Notes: generated by a model from the letters alone, not told the origin. Positions 11,701 to 26,700 are shown, counted from the first letter of the stretch. The stretch is 64,000 bases of DNA from Setophaga petechia (GCA_024362935.1 JANCRA010000040.1:1984001-2048000), one strand, 5' to 3'. Translations and numbers: made by a program.

Positions 11701-14700
11701 GTTGCCATTAGAGGAGGCTGAAGTGCACAGGTCTTTACAGCAGTATCAAGGAAAAGGTAGTCCTGATGTAACAGGTAGACCTGATAAAGCAGTATCACTT
11801 TATCTTCTGTTTTCAAAGCCCCATTTTGTATTCCACCCAGAGGCAGCAGAGTTTACCCATCATTAGTGCTACTTTTGAGATGGGTTCCAGGCACTTAGGA
11901 GAGGGGTGTTTTTGTTTTGAGCTATACACATCGCTTGTTTGCATTTCGGTTGTTGTCATCCTGTGATTCATATTAAATTTCAAAACAGCATTACCAACAG
12001 TTTTAACATTAAAAAGTCATTAAGATTTATGTGTGCATTTAAAAAGCCCTTCCAAACTTAACATTGATACCATCACAGTTTCAAGGATTTGTGGATATAA
12101 AAGAAGTTCTAAAGAAATTAACTCAAAAAAATCATGCTAAGTTTTAATTATGATGTTATAAATCTAACAAATTCACTCAGATTTCCTGGAATAATTATCA
12201 AAAAAAGGGATGTGCACAATTTAAGCACCAAATAAAAGATTTGTGATATCCACATTAAGGAGCTGTTTTTTCAGTTTAGTGCAGTCAAAAGTTGAGCATG
12301 CAGGCAAACTCAAGATTGATGAGTGAGGTTCCACCTACAGTTGAAGGCATCATTTAACTTTCCCATTTCTTTCTTTCTGTTGTTGAAAAGTGATTAGTTT
12401 GGTCACAATTAAAACAGAATTGTAAATAAATGTAAATAAAAATTTGTCTTCTCCCTTATTCCTTATTTAAAAAAATAAATTTCTTTATGTTTTTAGAGCT
12501 TCTCCATGTGAAGCTGAACTTCAGGAATTAGTGCATCAAATTGACATCATGGTAAACAGAAAGCAAGTAGAATGGGAAAGAAAGATGAGAGCTTTGGAAG
12601 CAAAGATGGATATCCAGGATCAAGAATTAGCAAGTGCCCATAGCAAACTGGATCAAAAAGGTCAAGAGGTATTTAAGAATATCACATTCTATAAAGAAAG
12701 TATTTATTCTTGTAGTTTCTTATTAGCATGCTTTAAATTCTCCATAAGAGCATTTGTTCTATCATGTAAAAATACCAAACACCCCTTAAAGGTCACTAAT
12801 TATCCTTAGTGTTTTGTTTTAAAGTGTGCTTCTGTTCTGAAAAGTGATTGTAAAAATGTCATTGAAAATCTCATATTTCTTCTATTTCCCTAAAGTCTAC
12901 ATCAAATATTCTTGGGTTAGCTGTAAAAAGATAGTTTGGTGTTTTTTCTAAATGCCAGCAATTCTCATTTCATCAGAAAGTTTAAATGGAAGAATGCAGT
13001 TCAAAAAGGTTCCCAAAATCATGTCTTTGTTACTCCTGTTTATTCCTGGCTTTTAACATTTTACATAATATACTGTCTTTGTATGATAATTTTACTCATT
13101 GCGAAGACTTCAAATGTATTACTACTTCAACTTTCGTATAAAAGTTAAAGCCCCAGTGTACCTGCTGTTGTCTGTATTTCACAGTCTTTTCTCCTGAATA
13201 ATTATTCAGAAGCATCAAGAAATCCTTGCACAGCGTTCAGTTCTAGTTCAAGCCAGCTGAATTTTGCACAAGGGAATCCTTGTGTGAGCTAGGTGGCTAA
13301 ATTGCCTGTGGGAGTTTTGAAAATGGAGTGACTCTCCCTAATGAGCAATTAGGGACTTGCCCTTAGTCCCTGCAGTCAGAGGAACCAAGAGAAGAATCCA
13401 AGTAGCCCATCCTGAAAGCATAAATTTATTTGCTGCACAGAGACATTATCTGAAATACTTCAGCATATTCTACCAAGCTTCCAAGTGCCCCTCCAGAAAA
13501 GCACGGGTGCTGTGTATGCTCCCTGTCATATTTCTCAGGTCTCTGTGAAACTCAGTAATAATTTATGATATCACAAATGGCACTGCACTTAGGGAGCTGA
13601 AATGAGTCCACAGTGTCTTCTGGTAATTTGTACATAAATACTGGAAGGTAATTTGTATCATTTTATAAGCCAAGCAAGGAAAATTTTCACAATGGGGAAC
13701 ACTGTAGTTGAGTTTAAAAAGCTTTCAGGAATGGTCTTTCATGACAGACTTGTACAATATTATGACTAAATCATAACATCTGGGTGTAATGAGATTTTTT
13801 ACCATAAAATTCCTAGTTTGATGTTGACAATCTAGGTCTGTAGTATGCAGTTCTATTATCATGCTACTGATTTAACACTAATTTTTAATATCTCTTCTTA
13901 AAGCAGTGATCTTCTTTCAAAGTTTCAAATTACTTTCCCAAAAATTACATATTTTGAAAAATGTCAGAAAAGGTACATTTGAATGCTTATTTTGACTTTA
14001 GGTGGGACTACTTCAACAAGAATTGGAAAACTTACAGAAAACTAAAAATGAAATGGCTCAGAGTTATGAAACTCAGCTTCAAGCACTGAAATCTCAAGTA
14101 AGAAAAGTGTCAGTTTCATTATTTTGTGATTGCAGTATAAAAAACTTACACATGCCAAATCGTATAGTTGTGCCATCATGGATTTGGGAAAGATGAATTG
14201 TGTCACACAAATGATGATGGCAACAGCTTCCTACCAGGCTCCATTATAATTTATGTACTCTCATGTCAAAACTCTTTGGATAGATTTTGATGTGGATGTG
14301 ACATCTGTTATGAAGACAAATACTTGCTTTTCTAACTTCAGACTAATAAACTAAAGCCTTGGTGAATGAATAAAATAGGTAATTGGATTCATGCTAATAT
14401 GATTCTGATGCATGCTAGGGATTTTAAGAGTTATACTGTGCTTATCATGTCTTTGCTATATCGTTTTCTGGTTTTAGTTTCCCTGATTTACACAACTGTT
14501 AAAGTGGCCTGATAGCTTTCCATAAGGTATAGATTTCCTTTGTATCAAAACTGGAGTAACCCACATTAATGATGTTGGGAATTTGTTCTGGCTTTATTTA
14601 TTTCAGAGTGTTCGTGCAGCCTAGAAAGCCAGTTGTATCCTGGGCTGCATAAAAAGAAATGTGGCCATCAGATTGAGGGAGGTTTTTCTCTCCCTTTTCT

Positions 14701-17700
14701 GCTCTGGTGAGGCCCCACCTGCAGTGCTGTGTCCAGCTCTGGGGTCCCCAGTACGAGAAAGATTTGGACCTGTTGGAGCAAATCAAGAGGAAGCCATGAA
14801 GAAGTTCAGAGGGGTCTGGACCAGCTCTCCAGTGAAGACAGGCTGAGAGAAAGGACAAGGGTTTTAAACTGAATGAGTGCAGATTTAGACTGTACCTGAG
14901 GAACAATTTGTTATTTTTTCAGTGGGGGTGAGGAGACATTGGAAAAGGTTGCCCGGAGAAGTTGTGGATGCCCCATTCCTGGAAGTGCTCAAGGTCAGAC
15001 TAGATGGAGCTTTGAGCAAGCTGGTCCAATGAAATGTGTCTCTGTATATGGCAGGGGAGTTGGACTAGATGATCTTTTAAAGGTCCCTTTCAACCCAAAC
15101 CATTCTATGGTTTTATGATGCAGTTTGGCTGTTTTTGCTCTGCACCCATCTGTTTGTTTCTTCAGTATGTTCTACTTCAATCATGAATATAAATTCGTAG
15201 CAAACTTGAGTTGATTCTGTTTCTCAGATTTTAACAACTAAGGTACATCTGCATTGTTTTTCCTGCTACTTTTCTGTTCCCTTCACTGGATTCTTCTACC
15301 AGAGATGTAGTGTTATAATTCAGAATTTTCCGTCACCACGCTTAGTATATAGTGATGTCAGATTGCATAAATTGAGTATCATTATTTTCATTTAGAAGTG
15401 ATAGTACACCTGAGTCCATCAAATGAATAAATCTATTACTTATTTTTAATGTTATGCTGTATTTCATTTATCTTTTCTTTTACAATTGAAAATGGGTTTG
15501 GAAAACAATTCTTTAAATAGGCAGTGAATGCTTTGACTGTTTTGTAATTAACACTTCTAATCATTTGGGAAAGTTGCTAGAAATAAAAGCTGGTTTATAA
15601 TTTACACAAATTACAGAAAAGCATCATCTTAGCATGATTGTTGAGAAGATAAACATCACATAATGAAAAGGAGTGTGACGTTTTATGCATAAGTAGTAAG
15701 GTTTCTTTTAGCAGTGCAGAACTATTCTCAAAAACATAGTAAAGCTCTTTTTTTCTTTATAACATTTACTGCTATATTTTTCACTTCTTCATATTTTTTT
15801 ATCCTGTGCTAAAAATGCTTGGGTTTATGTTACATGTTGTTGCTAATATCTTCACTGAAATTGAAGCTTCTGAAATTGAAAGTCCAGGCAATTTTTCATA
15901 AATATTTTTATTTTGGATTGTTTCATTATCCTACAAGTCCTTTCCACAGGCAAATACAACCTATTTTCTCTTTTAATTTTTAAAACAACCTGACATTTTC
16001 TAACCTACAAGCTTTTCTCTTTACATCTGGTTATATTTCTTCCCCAAAGTATCCTTTTTAGTTGCCACTCAGACCACTTAACCTTTCTTTGGGTTACTTG
16101 ATTGCTTCTTCTTCTTTCTTTATGCAAGATAAACTTGATAGAACTTTGGATTTCTAGCTCTTAAAAATATAGGTCACTTTCCCAATCCATGTCTCCAAAC
16201 ATTTCATTCTCTCAGTCATCCTATTCTTCTTTCTAAAGGTTCCAGCACTGATGCTGTTTGCATTTTATTTTCCAGTGCTCATTCCTCTCCTTTGACCAAA
16301 CCATATTTCTTCATGAAATATCCACCTCATTCACCTTGACTGAATAAGAAAACTGTTCAATGCCTCTGTTAAGGGGCCTGCCTTGATTCTCCATGTGATA
16401 AACAGAAGTCTGCCTGTCAGAACAATTGCTAGCACCTATGCTAGACAATAGGACTGTCCCACTCTGCTCCTCTAGCTTTTGCCACATCTCCTTACTGAAT
16501 TTCATTCCTGAATTACAGTACTGCATTTTCAGCATTGGAATGGCTGTAACGTCCCCAATTCTGAGCTACACAAACTCTTACCTAAAATATAGACCTTCTG
16601 TGACAATATTAATTTTTGCCTTATCTCCTTTGATTCCCTTCGTTCAGTTCTTATTCTCACTTGGAAGTTATACCACCTTCTAAACTGTAGAATCTTATGA
16701 GCTACAATTTAGTTTTGCACAAATTATCTGTTACTATTTACCAATAGCATTGTACCTTCTCTACAGATATATTCTTAAAATCTCACCCAAGATTTCTTCC
16801 TTCCTAATCGTGATAAAAATAGTAAGGATGACTTTTTCTAGCTGTCAGAATGCTAGGCTATTCAGAATTAATTTCTTTTCTGTTTAATGAGTACTATTCC
16901 CTCTGAATTGATTGTGTGCCTGTTGAATGCAGTAAAACCTATATTTTTCTTGTATTAGGGAAATAATTCCTAGTATGTAACCTGAAACTCCTAGGCTACA
17001 CTGTTGTATTCATTCAAACATGCAGTATTTTGTCATAACTAAATAGCAAAAATTTCTGAGGTTCATCTGCATTACTTTGATCCTTCTCTTTCTTTTTTTA
17101 TTTTTTTCTATTAATGCCTAGTAAATATTCTTACTTTGAAAGTGATGGAAATCTCTCAGCAAAAGAACAAGGATCCTTTCTTGCTCTAAGAACTTTGCAA
17201 CTAATTTCCTCACTTAGACATGTAAAACCTATGTCTGAGCTATCCCAAGCTCCCTTTAGAATCACCAGAAAGAAATGGACACCCCCAGAATACAATTTGT
17301 GTCAGTGTATTACAAGAATTTAAGATAGCTGAAATGACTAAGCATTTACAGGCAGATTTTTCTGATGCAGAGTATCTCAGGCTTGTATGTATAACTTTCA
17401 GAAATCTAAACTAAGTTGGATTCTACCCCAGGACTCACTAAAATGCCTCATTTTTTTTTTAACTTTCACAACATGCAAACAGAACAACTTGGACCTTTTA
17501 AAGCAAATATCTGGCCTTAAATGAAAGGATTTTGTCTTTCAGTCTGGTTTCCAGTATTGTAACATCCAGACAACAATTTGCCCCTAATGTCCTACTGTCA
17601 TTAAATATCTAAGATTCAAACTAAATGTTCTCATTTTGGCCACTCTGTTCCATTTTGGACTGATTTACCAAATTGTTTGGATACTATATTTCCTAGCCTT

Positions 17701-20700
17701 TTTAGCATAAGCACTCCAATACCTGTCTTATCTGAATTGAGTCTTCTCAGGCAGTTCACATATGCCATAACATATTCAAGAGCAAAACTCTTATTTGAAA
17801 AAGGATATCTTTCTTCCAAGGTCAATGAGTTCCATGTTGTTTGAGCCTGGATACTCTGACTCATTTTAAATATTTTATCTTAACTCTGTTCTCTGACAAA
17901 GTCAATTTCAAATACAGTCAGCTTCACTGCAAGACTTCTGATTTGGGTTTAAAGGTGATAACTCAGCTCTGTTATGCCCATGTTACAGAATTGCTATTCA
18001 GACATTCTGAATTGGTGAAGTCTGTGCCTGGGCCTCTTCATATCATGAAACTTCCAGGACAATCTGTCTTCTCGTCATCTTTTCAATTAGTTTTTGCTGT
18101 CCCATATTATGATTCTCAAGTTCATCTCAAATGTGTCTTGGAAGTTTCCAGATTATTTTTAAATTTGTTTCTGTTCTGTATCTTTTCTAGACTTCTTTTT
18201 GCCGAGTTTGTTATCAGAACAGACCTCAATTGCTCATTCAGTGTTGACTCAATAGGATTCCATTCCATTTCCAAACAGTAGTTCACTTTGAGCTGTTAAC
18301 AAATATATGAGATTTTATGGATTTTGTTTGGGTATACAAAGAACTTTATGTGAGAGTCAGGTTTTTTTAAAGTCATATATATTTAAATGTAAAGGAACTA
18401 AACAACAAGAGACATGATCAGTATTTATTGGAAGCTTCTTTTCTGCATAATATTCTTCCCAAAGTTTTTCACTCAACTTTCAACAAGACGGTATTTTTAG
18501 TGTTTCCTTTATCAGTACCCTTGGCTTTGCATTTTTTTTTCAAAACCAAATGTACATATTCCTAGCAAACAGTATCACTTTTCTGTATTAAATCTGTAAA
18601 CAGGCACTAGACAGACCGTTTGTTTTGCACAGTGTGATGTGAAAAAACTGATGTGAAAACTGGCTCTTTTTCTGGAGAGGCTGGTCCCTCTCCTGGCACT
18701 TTTTTTTCTGTGCCTCTGACTCCTAAGCCAGGCTTTCATGGTGACCTGTAGGCAGTGTCTGTTGTCTATTTTAGTGTCTAATTCTGAGACCTACACAGTG
18801 GTACCAGAAGAGTACCATCATCACACACATAACATTTCAACAATTTTCATCCTAAAAAACAACACGCAAGTTTAGCGTACATTAATGATAATCTTTCATT
18901 CTGACTAGTGAGGCACCCTTTAAATTGTCAACACAAGATGGCAGTAAACAAGTATAGAACAATCCATATGAACACTGAAGAGGAAATGGCTCTGTGGGTA
19001 GCAATGCCATGGAGAGCTGCAGCAGAATTAAGTTGCTGTCAGATGAACCCGTTCGAACAGTTAGTTAACATTTATATGAGAGCATAGTCTTGTTCATCTG
19101 TGATAACTTTATTAATTGATTTTAACGTCATTAATTGATTTTTTGTTACACTGATTAAACATTTAGAATGCTAAAGCTGCCGTTGGTGATTCTAGTTTAA
19201 AGAAAACTTTGGCCATGTGATCCTCCTTGATAGATTCTGCATGTTCAACTCTACTTTTGTTTTTAGTTTTCAAAGTTGATTCATAGCTATGAAAAGCTAC
19301 AGTCATGCCAGTTAAAACAAAAAAAGCTCGAAAGCAGAGTAAAATGTGAGGAAAGTCTGGAGACATCATCTAACCCAAGGAATTTATACGTGAAACTGGA
19401 GGTAAGAATAGTTGTCATTATATTTTAATTTTAATAGGTTTCTAGAACTAATCTTTGATTTAAAATTGTAAGCTTTATTTTGCTCGTAGTTCTATGAAAA
19501 TTATATCATTCTCCCGCTTTGGTGAGAATGATTCTTAGTTTTAATATTATTTAATAGCAAAATTTTTGTAAATGTAGCTATAAATAAATTTTACTTTTTT
19601 TCCTGATGAATAGATGTGTACTGGATGACACGGTCTCTTTTGAGGCATGAGAGGTTGTACATGTACAGGATACTGTCACATAATACCTATCATTAATTCA
19701 AGTTTTATAGACCTCAGGACAACCTTCAGCACATTGGACTACATAGAAAAAAGTTTTTAGGATTGGAAAACTTCTTGTTAAAGCTATATCCTGTCAGTAC
19801 CCATATGCCTGTAGCAATCCATGACCTTGACCTCAGTGCCTAATTTCCCTAGGCAATATATGAGGAAGGATGAGGCACTTAAAAATACATTCTGCAGAAT
19901 CCAGAATCTGTACTGACTGAGGGACTAGATAGTAGATGCTGAAAACAGGATTCAGTCATACTCCCTATCCCTTTGGACACGGGCTGGATTTTAGTGGACT
20001 TATTCTTGAATACAGGAAGACACTGATTTTTGTTCATAATTCCCAGCCTTGACTTCTCAGAGGTTCCTTTATGATCTGTGGAATAATATGATAATAATAT
20101 GTGGAATAATATGATCTGTGGTATTTATTGGACCAGCAGGAAAGTTAGGCAAGATAGAGAGCTTGTAGAGAGTGTGCCTGCAAGTGGTGTCTTCTCTCCA
20201 AATGGCTCTGGCTGCATTCACTGGGGCAGAAACTGATATTCAGTATTATTTATTCTAACTGAGCAATATCATCTCTAGGTATGCTAAATTTTGCTGCTTC
20301 TTTTTTATCTGATAAATTTCCTGATCTCCTGAGCTAAATGAAACAACTTCAAAAGGAAGAATATTGGAGCCTGCTGAAAAATAATATTTGTCTGTTAGGT
20401 AGAAAACTAACATGGGAAGATTATACTTCAGGTTCTGTCTTGAAAAATTTTTACACTGAGCCCTCCACTTATGGGAAGAACAGTCTAAACAGTAATCTGA
20501 TGAAGCATGGGATGATCACAAAGTCCATGATTTCTCTGTCCATCCTTTGAGAAGAGCATAATAAAGAAGTGTGTGCTCCACGTGCTTGCTGGGCTGGGTG
20601 CTGTAGGCAAAGCAAGGAGAGTGGAACCAGTTGATATGGGAGCTGCTTGCCCAGCTCTAAGCATGGGGAGGACTTACATGTTTATGATGTAGATTTATGA

Positions 20701-23700
20701 TGTAGATGATTTGGACACTTTGAGGACTTTGCAATCAAGAAATTCAGCACTAGTAGATTTTAAGTAATCTCCTACTTTTAACCCAAATTAAGCAGGGTCT
20801 TAGGATCTGTATTTTGGACTTGCCTTTTACGTTATTCTGTAAGATATGACTAACTTCTGTGACCTCCAGGTTCCTGTATCCACATAGACACATCCCTACT
20901 CTATCTGTGTTGGGATGTGTCTATCTGATGCTGACTGATGTTGGCTGTCTGATATTGGCTGTCTGATGTTGGCTGTCTCCTCCACATGGAAGTTCTCACC
21001 ATCAGAAAAGCTACAATTCTTTGGACTGCAGCATAGCTGCCAACATCAGCTACTACAAGAATAATAAATGGGTTGTACATCTATCATTGATATATCACTG
21101 CTGTCAGCTAATTTGAGAATAACCTTACTCAAGATTAAAATGTGAAAATAATATAAGACAATGCTATAATTTGATTAATTATGCAGTATGAAAAATGGTG
21201 CTTGGAATATATTCAGCAAATTTGAGTATTCAGGAAATAATTACTGTGGTGAAAATCTACTAAGCTCAGCAGTGCTTTAGTAAGGCCTTGAACCTACAGT
21301 CCTTATTAAGTAGTCTGAAATTCCATTTGAATCATGTTTTATAAAACAGTGAGATGTTTATTGTTATAAATGCCAAAGCAGATATCAGGAAAGCTATGAA
21401 AGAAGATTTGTATTAATATGTGTTGAAAAATAGTCAGGTTTTCTTCAGTAGCAAAAAAAAACCCTTATTGTTTTAAATTTAGGGAATGTGCCAGTTTAGC
21501 TTAATTAGAAAATATCATCTGTCTTTTTGAAACAATATTTCCATTAGTTTTCAATATATAAATCAGTGTACTGTTATTTTGCTGAATTTTCAAACTAAAA
21601 GAGCAATGGTTCTAGTAACTGAAATTTTGCTTATTTTTAGGGTACTGCCTTTAATATGTATTTGTGAACTCACAAGGTTTGGCATGAGTTTAAAGCATAT
21701 TTAAATACACTAAATATGAATGTAAGTGAAAATACAAAACCAATATTAGATAAATCTAACATAATACAATTTCTTAAACAGCTTTTTGTTTAAACTAGAT
21801 AAAGTCAGAACCTGAAGCAGCAATTTTAAAGAGAGCAAGAAGTAAAATTTATTCAATGTAGCTGCTGTCCCATTAAAAACCAAGGTGAAAAGTGAGCACT
21901 TTGTGTCTGAATATTAAGGTTTGATTCCCTGCTGATTACCCTGCTCAACACTGATACAGCTTTAAACTCACAGGAACTACTATCCAATACAATTTGTGTA
22001 TCATAGTAATAACTCTGTTTTATTGTTTTTATTCAATTAATATGTTTACACTCCTTGTTCTCAGATCAGCAGCCCTTAAGACTGGTCTTTCTCTGATGGG
22101 GGTGACTAGACAGCTGATTTATAGAACTGGTCTTTTTTAAACTTATTTCCAAAATTATGGAAAGATTATGTATTAATTTAAAAACTAGGTATTTCTTAGA
22201 ACTATAAAAATTACAAAATTCTTTAGATTGAGGAAGACAGATAGTTCCTCTATGTTTTTTAGGCTTGTTTTGCTGTCTTTCAGGGATTTAAGACAAAATC
22301 AGAAGAATGGGAGAAGAATGGGACAACCTGTGTAAATAACCCTGTTTATGTAGATATGCAACAAAACTTACTGCCTGAGAAATGTAATTTATTTCAGGTA
22401 AAATTCCTACCTTCCTGCTCTAGGAAGAAAATTAACTCTTTGCTCAGCTAGAGCTTACTTCTACTTACTTCCTTGGTTAACTTTATGATTTTTTTTACTT
22501 GCCAATTTGCTTATTGCTTTTTTTATGGATAGACTATTTATACTGCATATTTTTATTTTTTTAATTCCTTCTAATCCAGAAAAAATGTTATTTAATGCTA
22601 TCATGGTGACCTATCGTTCTCTTAAAAAAAACCCCAGAAAATAACTTACAAATCGACTGCACCTCAAGACAGCTTGAAGATTAAGTAAGGGGAAGCCAAT
22701 TATGTTGCTCACTGGTAATTCCCTTTTCCACTGTTACTAAGCTCATTGGATCTTAATCTAGTGAAACACTTTCTTAACAATTCCTGTGAGACTCTTTACA
22801 CATATCCAGAGTTTCCAAGGATGACAGTTATGTTTTGGGTTTAGCTGCTGAGAGCATTATATTCCAGCAATTGAGCTTTCATGCAAATGTGTTAAAAAAG
22901 CAAGTCTTTGACTAGACAAAACTATTGACTGATGACATGTTGATTGTACACTTAGACAAGTCATAATAGAGTGAGGGTGATGATTCACATTTTTCTGTTC
23001 AAGCTTTCAATTCCATCAGTGAATTTGCTTTGAAGACAATTTCCTTCACAACTGTAACATAACACCAACTATTTTTTAAAATCGAAGTCTGATGGACCCT
23101 TAGCTGTTTCAAAAGTGTTAATTGTTCCTGCATCTTTCATCTTTCATGAGATCTTTGATTTCCAGTTGCAGTCTTGCAGTGTATTTTTCACAGGATATAT
23201 TGACACTTGGATATATCAGAATCCATAACTTGGATGTCAAAGGGACCTTAATTTTTTTATCTATAGAAATGAAAATTAACCTGCAAATGTTTTTTGGCTT
23301 TTTTTTGATATGCAGCCAGTGGTCCATTCTGCTTAGGTTCTCAGCCAACACAAATTATGGGGACATAGTCAATAACATCAAAAACTGTCTAAAGTATGAC
23401 TTTTTGCAATCCTTGTCAGTGAAATATGGTATTTTAACCCTATTTATTTTCACTTTATATTTTCTTGCCCAACTTGTTCTCTGCACATGATGTATGATTT
23501 CCAGGTCATATTTTGTTGTCATTTTTCAAGTAATTCTCAGTCTTCTGAAAGATTAGTGCTGCTTGTTAATCTCCCAGTAGTGGGATTCATGTGGATAATT
23601 TTTTAAAGAGCAAAAACAGTTGCCATAGTAATTATGCTTCTTCACAATGCCTGTGGATTCAGAAATACTGGCAATACCAATTTTCTGAAGTTTTGTGTTT

Positions 23701-26700
23701 AGGATTTTAATTGGTACAAGAAGCTGCATGGGGTGTAGGACTCTGCCAAATGTACGAATGATTCTTTCCCAAATTTAAGGATAATGATCTCAAAGAAGTG
23801 CAGTTCCTGTAGTAACTGAGCTGTTTGTACATGACCTATGTAATGGTAGCCCTCCAGTCAAAGGTTGATATCTATCCTGAGGCACACACACACACAGCTC
23901 CTACTGAGTTCAATGAATCAAAGAGGAACAATTCTCTCAAATTATTTCTCACAGGTAACTGCTTTGAGTAGGTCATCATAATCACCTTTTTCACATTTGA
24001 GGCTCATTAACATTAAGTATTAGGAAAATACACAGCACAGGAGAAAAAAATCCTTGAAGAACGCCCGTGCCCTTGAAGGTTTTTGAAACTTTTCTTTTTT
24101 TTTAACTTAGGGCAAGTAATTAAAACTGTTTGAATTGTATCATCTTTTCTAAGCAAATTCAGGTGAAGACAGGAATAGCCTTACGATTTTAGTGGTAACG
24201 ATTTGGCCCGGGCAATTTACATACAATTATTGAGTTTAATTTAAAATATTTTCTTGTTTTATAGAGGCAGAACCAGAATTATCAACTCCAAATATGCAAT
24301 AAGAAACAAAACCAAGAGCTAATTACCTATACCCAGCCCAAAAGTGAAAATGATGATTCGATTATTGAAAAGCTAAAGGCAATTGTGAATGAAATAGCAA
24401 GAAACAAGAATAAACTGGTAGAGGAAAACATGAAACTCCGTGAGGATCTAAAAATGTACCAATATCAGTGCCAGGTAGTAATGTTTTTTTATGATGACTG
24501 TGGAATTAATGTTGGAAAATCAAGATGAGATGCCTACATAAATATACATTAGGTGTATTCTGTGCTTGAGCACAGAATAATCTGGGAGCAGTATGGGTTG
24601 AGTTTTTTAGTAAAACAGAAATAAGTTTGAGTTGTAGCAGTATATTTTTTCTCTTGTCTATGTGTCTAGGGTTTTATAACTCTCCTATATCCATGGCATC
24701 TACTAGAACTTCCCCTAATTTGGTTCCTTGAATATAAATGAGTTCTGTAAAATCTCTTTATCTGATTTACACCTTGTTGTTCATTGTGCCATATAACTAG
24801 TAAATAAGTATATACAAACATATATGGTATATTTTGTTTGTTTTGAAAGGAGATTATGCAGTCAATTAAAAAAAAATTTTACATTTCTGGCTATTGTAAA
24901 TAACCATCAGGTTTTATCCCTAGTTCACTGTTTTTCAGCATAGCACTGATCTATGAAGGCAGCCATTTGGTCCTCTTCTTTTGGTCATGGTATATGAGTT
25001 TTGACAAGATTGAGATAATACAAGATCTTTACAACCTTTTTATTATCTTTGTTTGAAACACATCAGGAATGAGATTCCTGTTAATTTTTTTTTCTGGTGA
25101 CATATATCAGTTATGCTTTTTCTTATTTATTTAAGCATTTCTAGGTTCAGTAATTTACTGAATGGTGTATAGTAACTTCAAGTCTTTCTGGAGAAAGATT
25201 TGTTTCTGTTTACAGATAGTCTCACAGAGTGCTAACAGCATATGCAATATACTTTAGAGGAATTAGCATATATGTGGCAGAGGTTAATTTCAGATTGTGT
25301 TGTCAGAAGAGCCAAGTTTATACATGCCATTTGCACATTAGTTCATTGAGTCTTTTGCCTGTGCACAACTTATCAGTGTGCAAGTAAAGCTTCTGTTTTG
25401 GGGCCTGTTAACAGGCCCCAAAAGGCTGCCATCAAAGCAGTGGGACTAGAATATGCAGTGGAACAAATCATGGCAGTCAGAGCAAGTGGATACAAGCTGT
25501 ATGGTGGAGAGATTGTGCCGTCACCTTGGAGAAAATCTTCAAGCAGGAAGAATTTTGGAATCATGTATTCAAGAGAGTTCAGGAGCTGTAGGAAGCTTGA
25601 AGACACTTTAAGTGGAAGTGGAGCTGGATGTACATAACAGTGTCATCTGAAGGGCAGAAAGTTGCAGAATAACTGTGTTGGTGGTGTGGAATGCTGTTAT
25701 GTTAGTTAGAAAAGCTGCATTTGGAAATAGCTGCATAAGGGAAACACTGATGTCAATGTTTGATGAAAAGGAGTAGCTCAGGGAAAATATTTTTTTAGGA
25801 ATGTCTGTATGAGAAAGAAGAAATCACAAGACCTGTTGTCAGCCAGAAAGAGTAAGCAGGTTTATGTGAAGGAGAATTAGGTGGAGGATGGCAATAGCTG
25901 GACATGATATGGGTAGCAGAGGAAGGAGTAGATGGGAATCTTGGTGTGGAGAGCTCTGATGGCGATGAAAGCAAGAATTGTTGAGCCTCATATATTCCTT
26001 TAGGCCTATGATCATTTCAGTGTGCTTCTAATTATTTCACTTATACTATTAATTAGCAAATAATAAAGTGAAATGTATGGAAGAGCAGTTTTTTGACTTT
26101 ACAGAAAATGCAAAGTTTAAAAGATCTAATTGGAGGCTGCAGTCTATTTCTCTACCCTGTGAATTATCTGACAAACTTATCTGCAGGCATAACATGAGAG
26201 GTAATCTGAAAATATCACACAAGGGTCTTGGTTCTTGAAAAGTCAGCATTAGGTCAGCTGCTGGATACTAATTTATGTAAAAATACACCATATAATTATA
26301 TTTCAAAGGTTGAATAGTGTATTGGGTTTGTGTTGGGAAGGTTTTGGTAATGGGGGCACTCCAGGGATGGCCTCTGTGAGAAGGTACTAGAAGCTTCCCC
26401 CATATCTGACAGAGCACAGGAGGGGAGGAGGTAGAGAACTGAGGAGTAAAGGTGAGCCTGGGAAGAAAGGAGACATGAGGAGAAGGTGTTCTAAGATTTA
26501 GTTTTTATTTCTCATTAACCTGGTCTAATTTGATTAACAATAAATTAATTTCTCTGAGGTGAGTCTGTTCTCCTTTGGCAGTAACTGGTGAGTGATCTCT
26601 CCCTGTCATTCTCTCCAGAAACAAACAAAGAGCATTTCTCTTGTTTCTCTGCCCTGTCCATCTGGGAGAGGCAGTGACAGTGTGGCTGTGGTGGGTGTGA

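Larger units (their letters stand above)
8715..12496 (+). other. DEUP1: DEUP1 intron 2
   Basis: gtacgt...ttttag. AT-rich. It holds the G14 run and the 28-bp tandem duplication. No other feature recognised. Confidence 0.8.
19402..22283 (+). other. DEUP1: DEUP1 intron 5
   Basis: gtaaga...tttcag. Contains short direct repeats (tgtggaataatatgat near 20080-20115, tttatgatgtaga near 20682), the 13-bp-stem hairpin at 20884 and its adjoining tandem array. Confidence 0.85.

Noticed and set aside
14661..14906. Open frames on both strands near 14.6-14.9 kb
   Set aside because: They fall within the CR1 fragment at 14605-15118.
17841..18281. 146-codon frame in DEUP1 intron 4
   Set aside because: AT-rich with scattered hydrophobic residues, no domain, no splice signals consistent with DEUP1.
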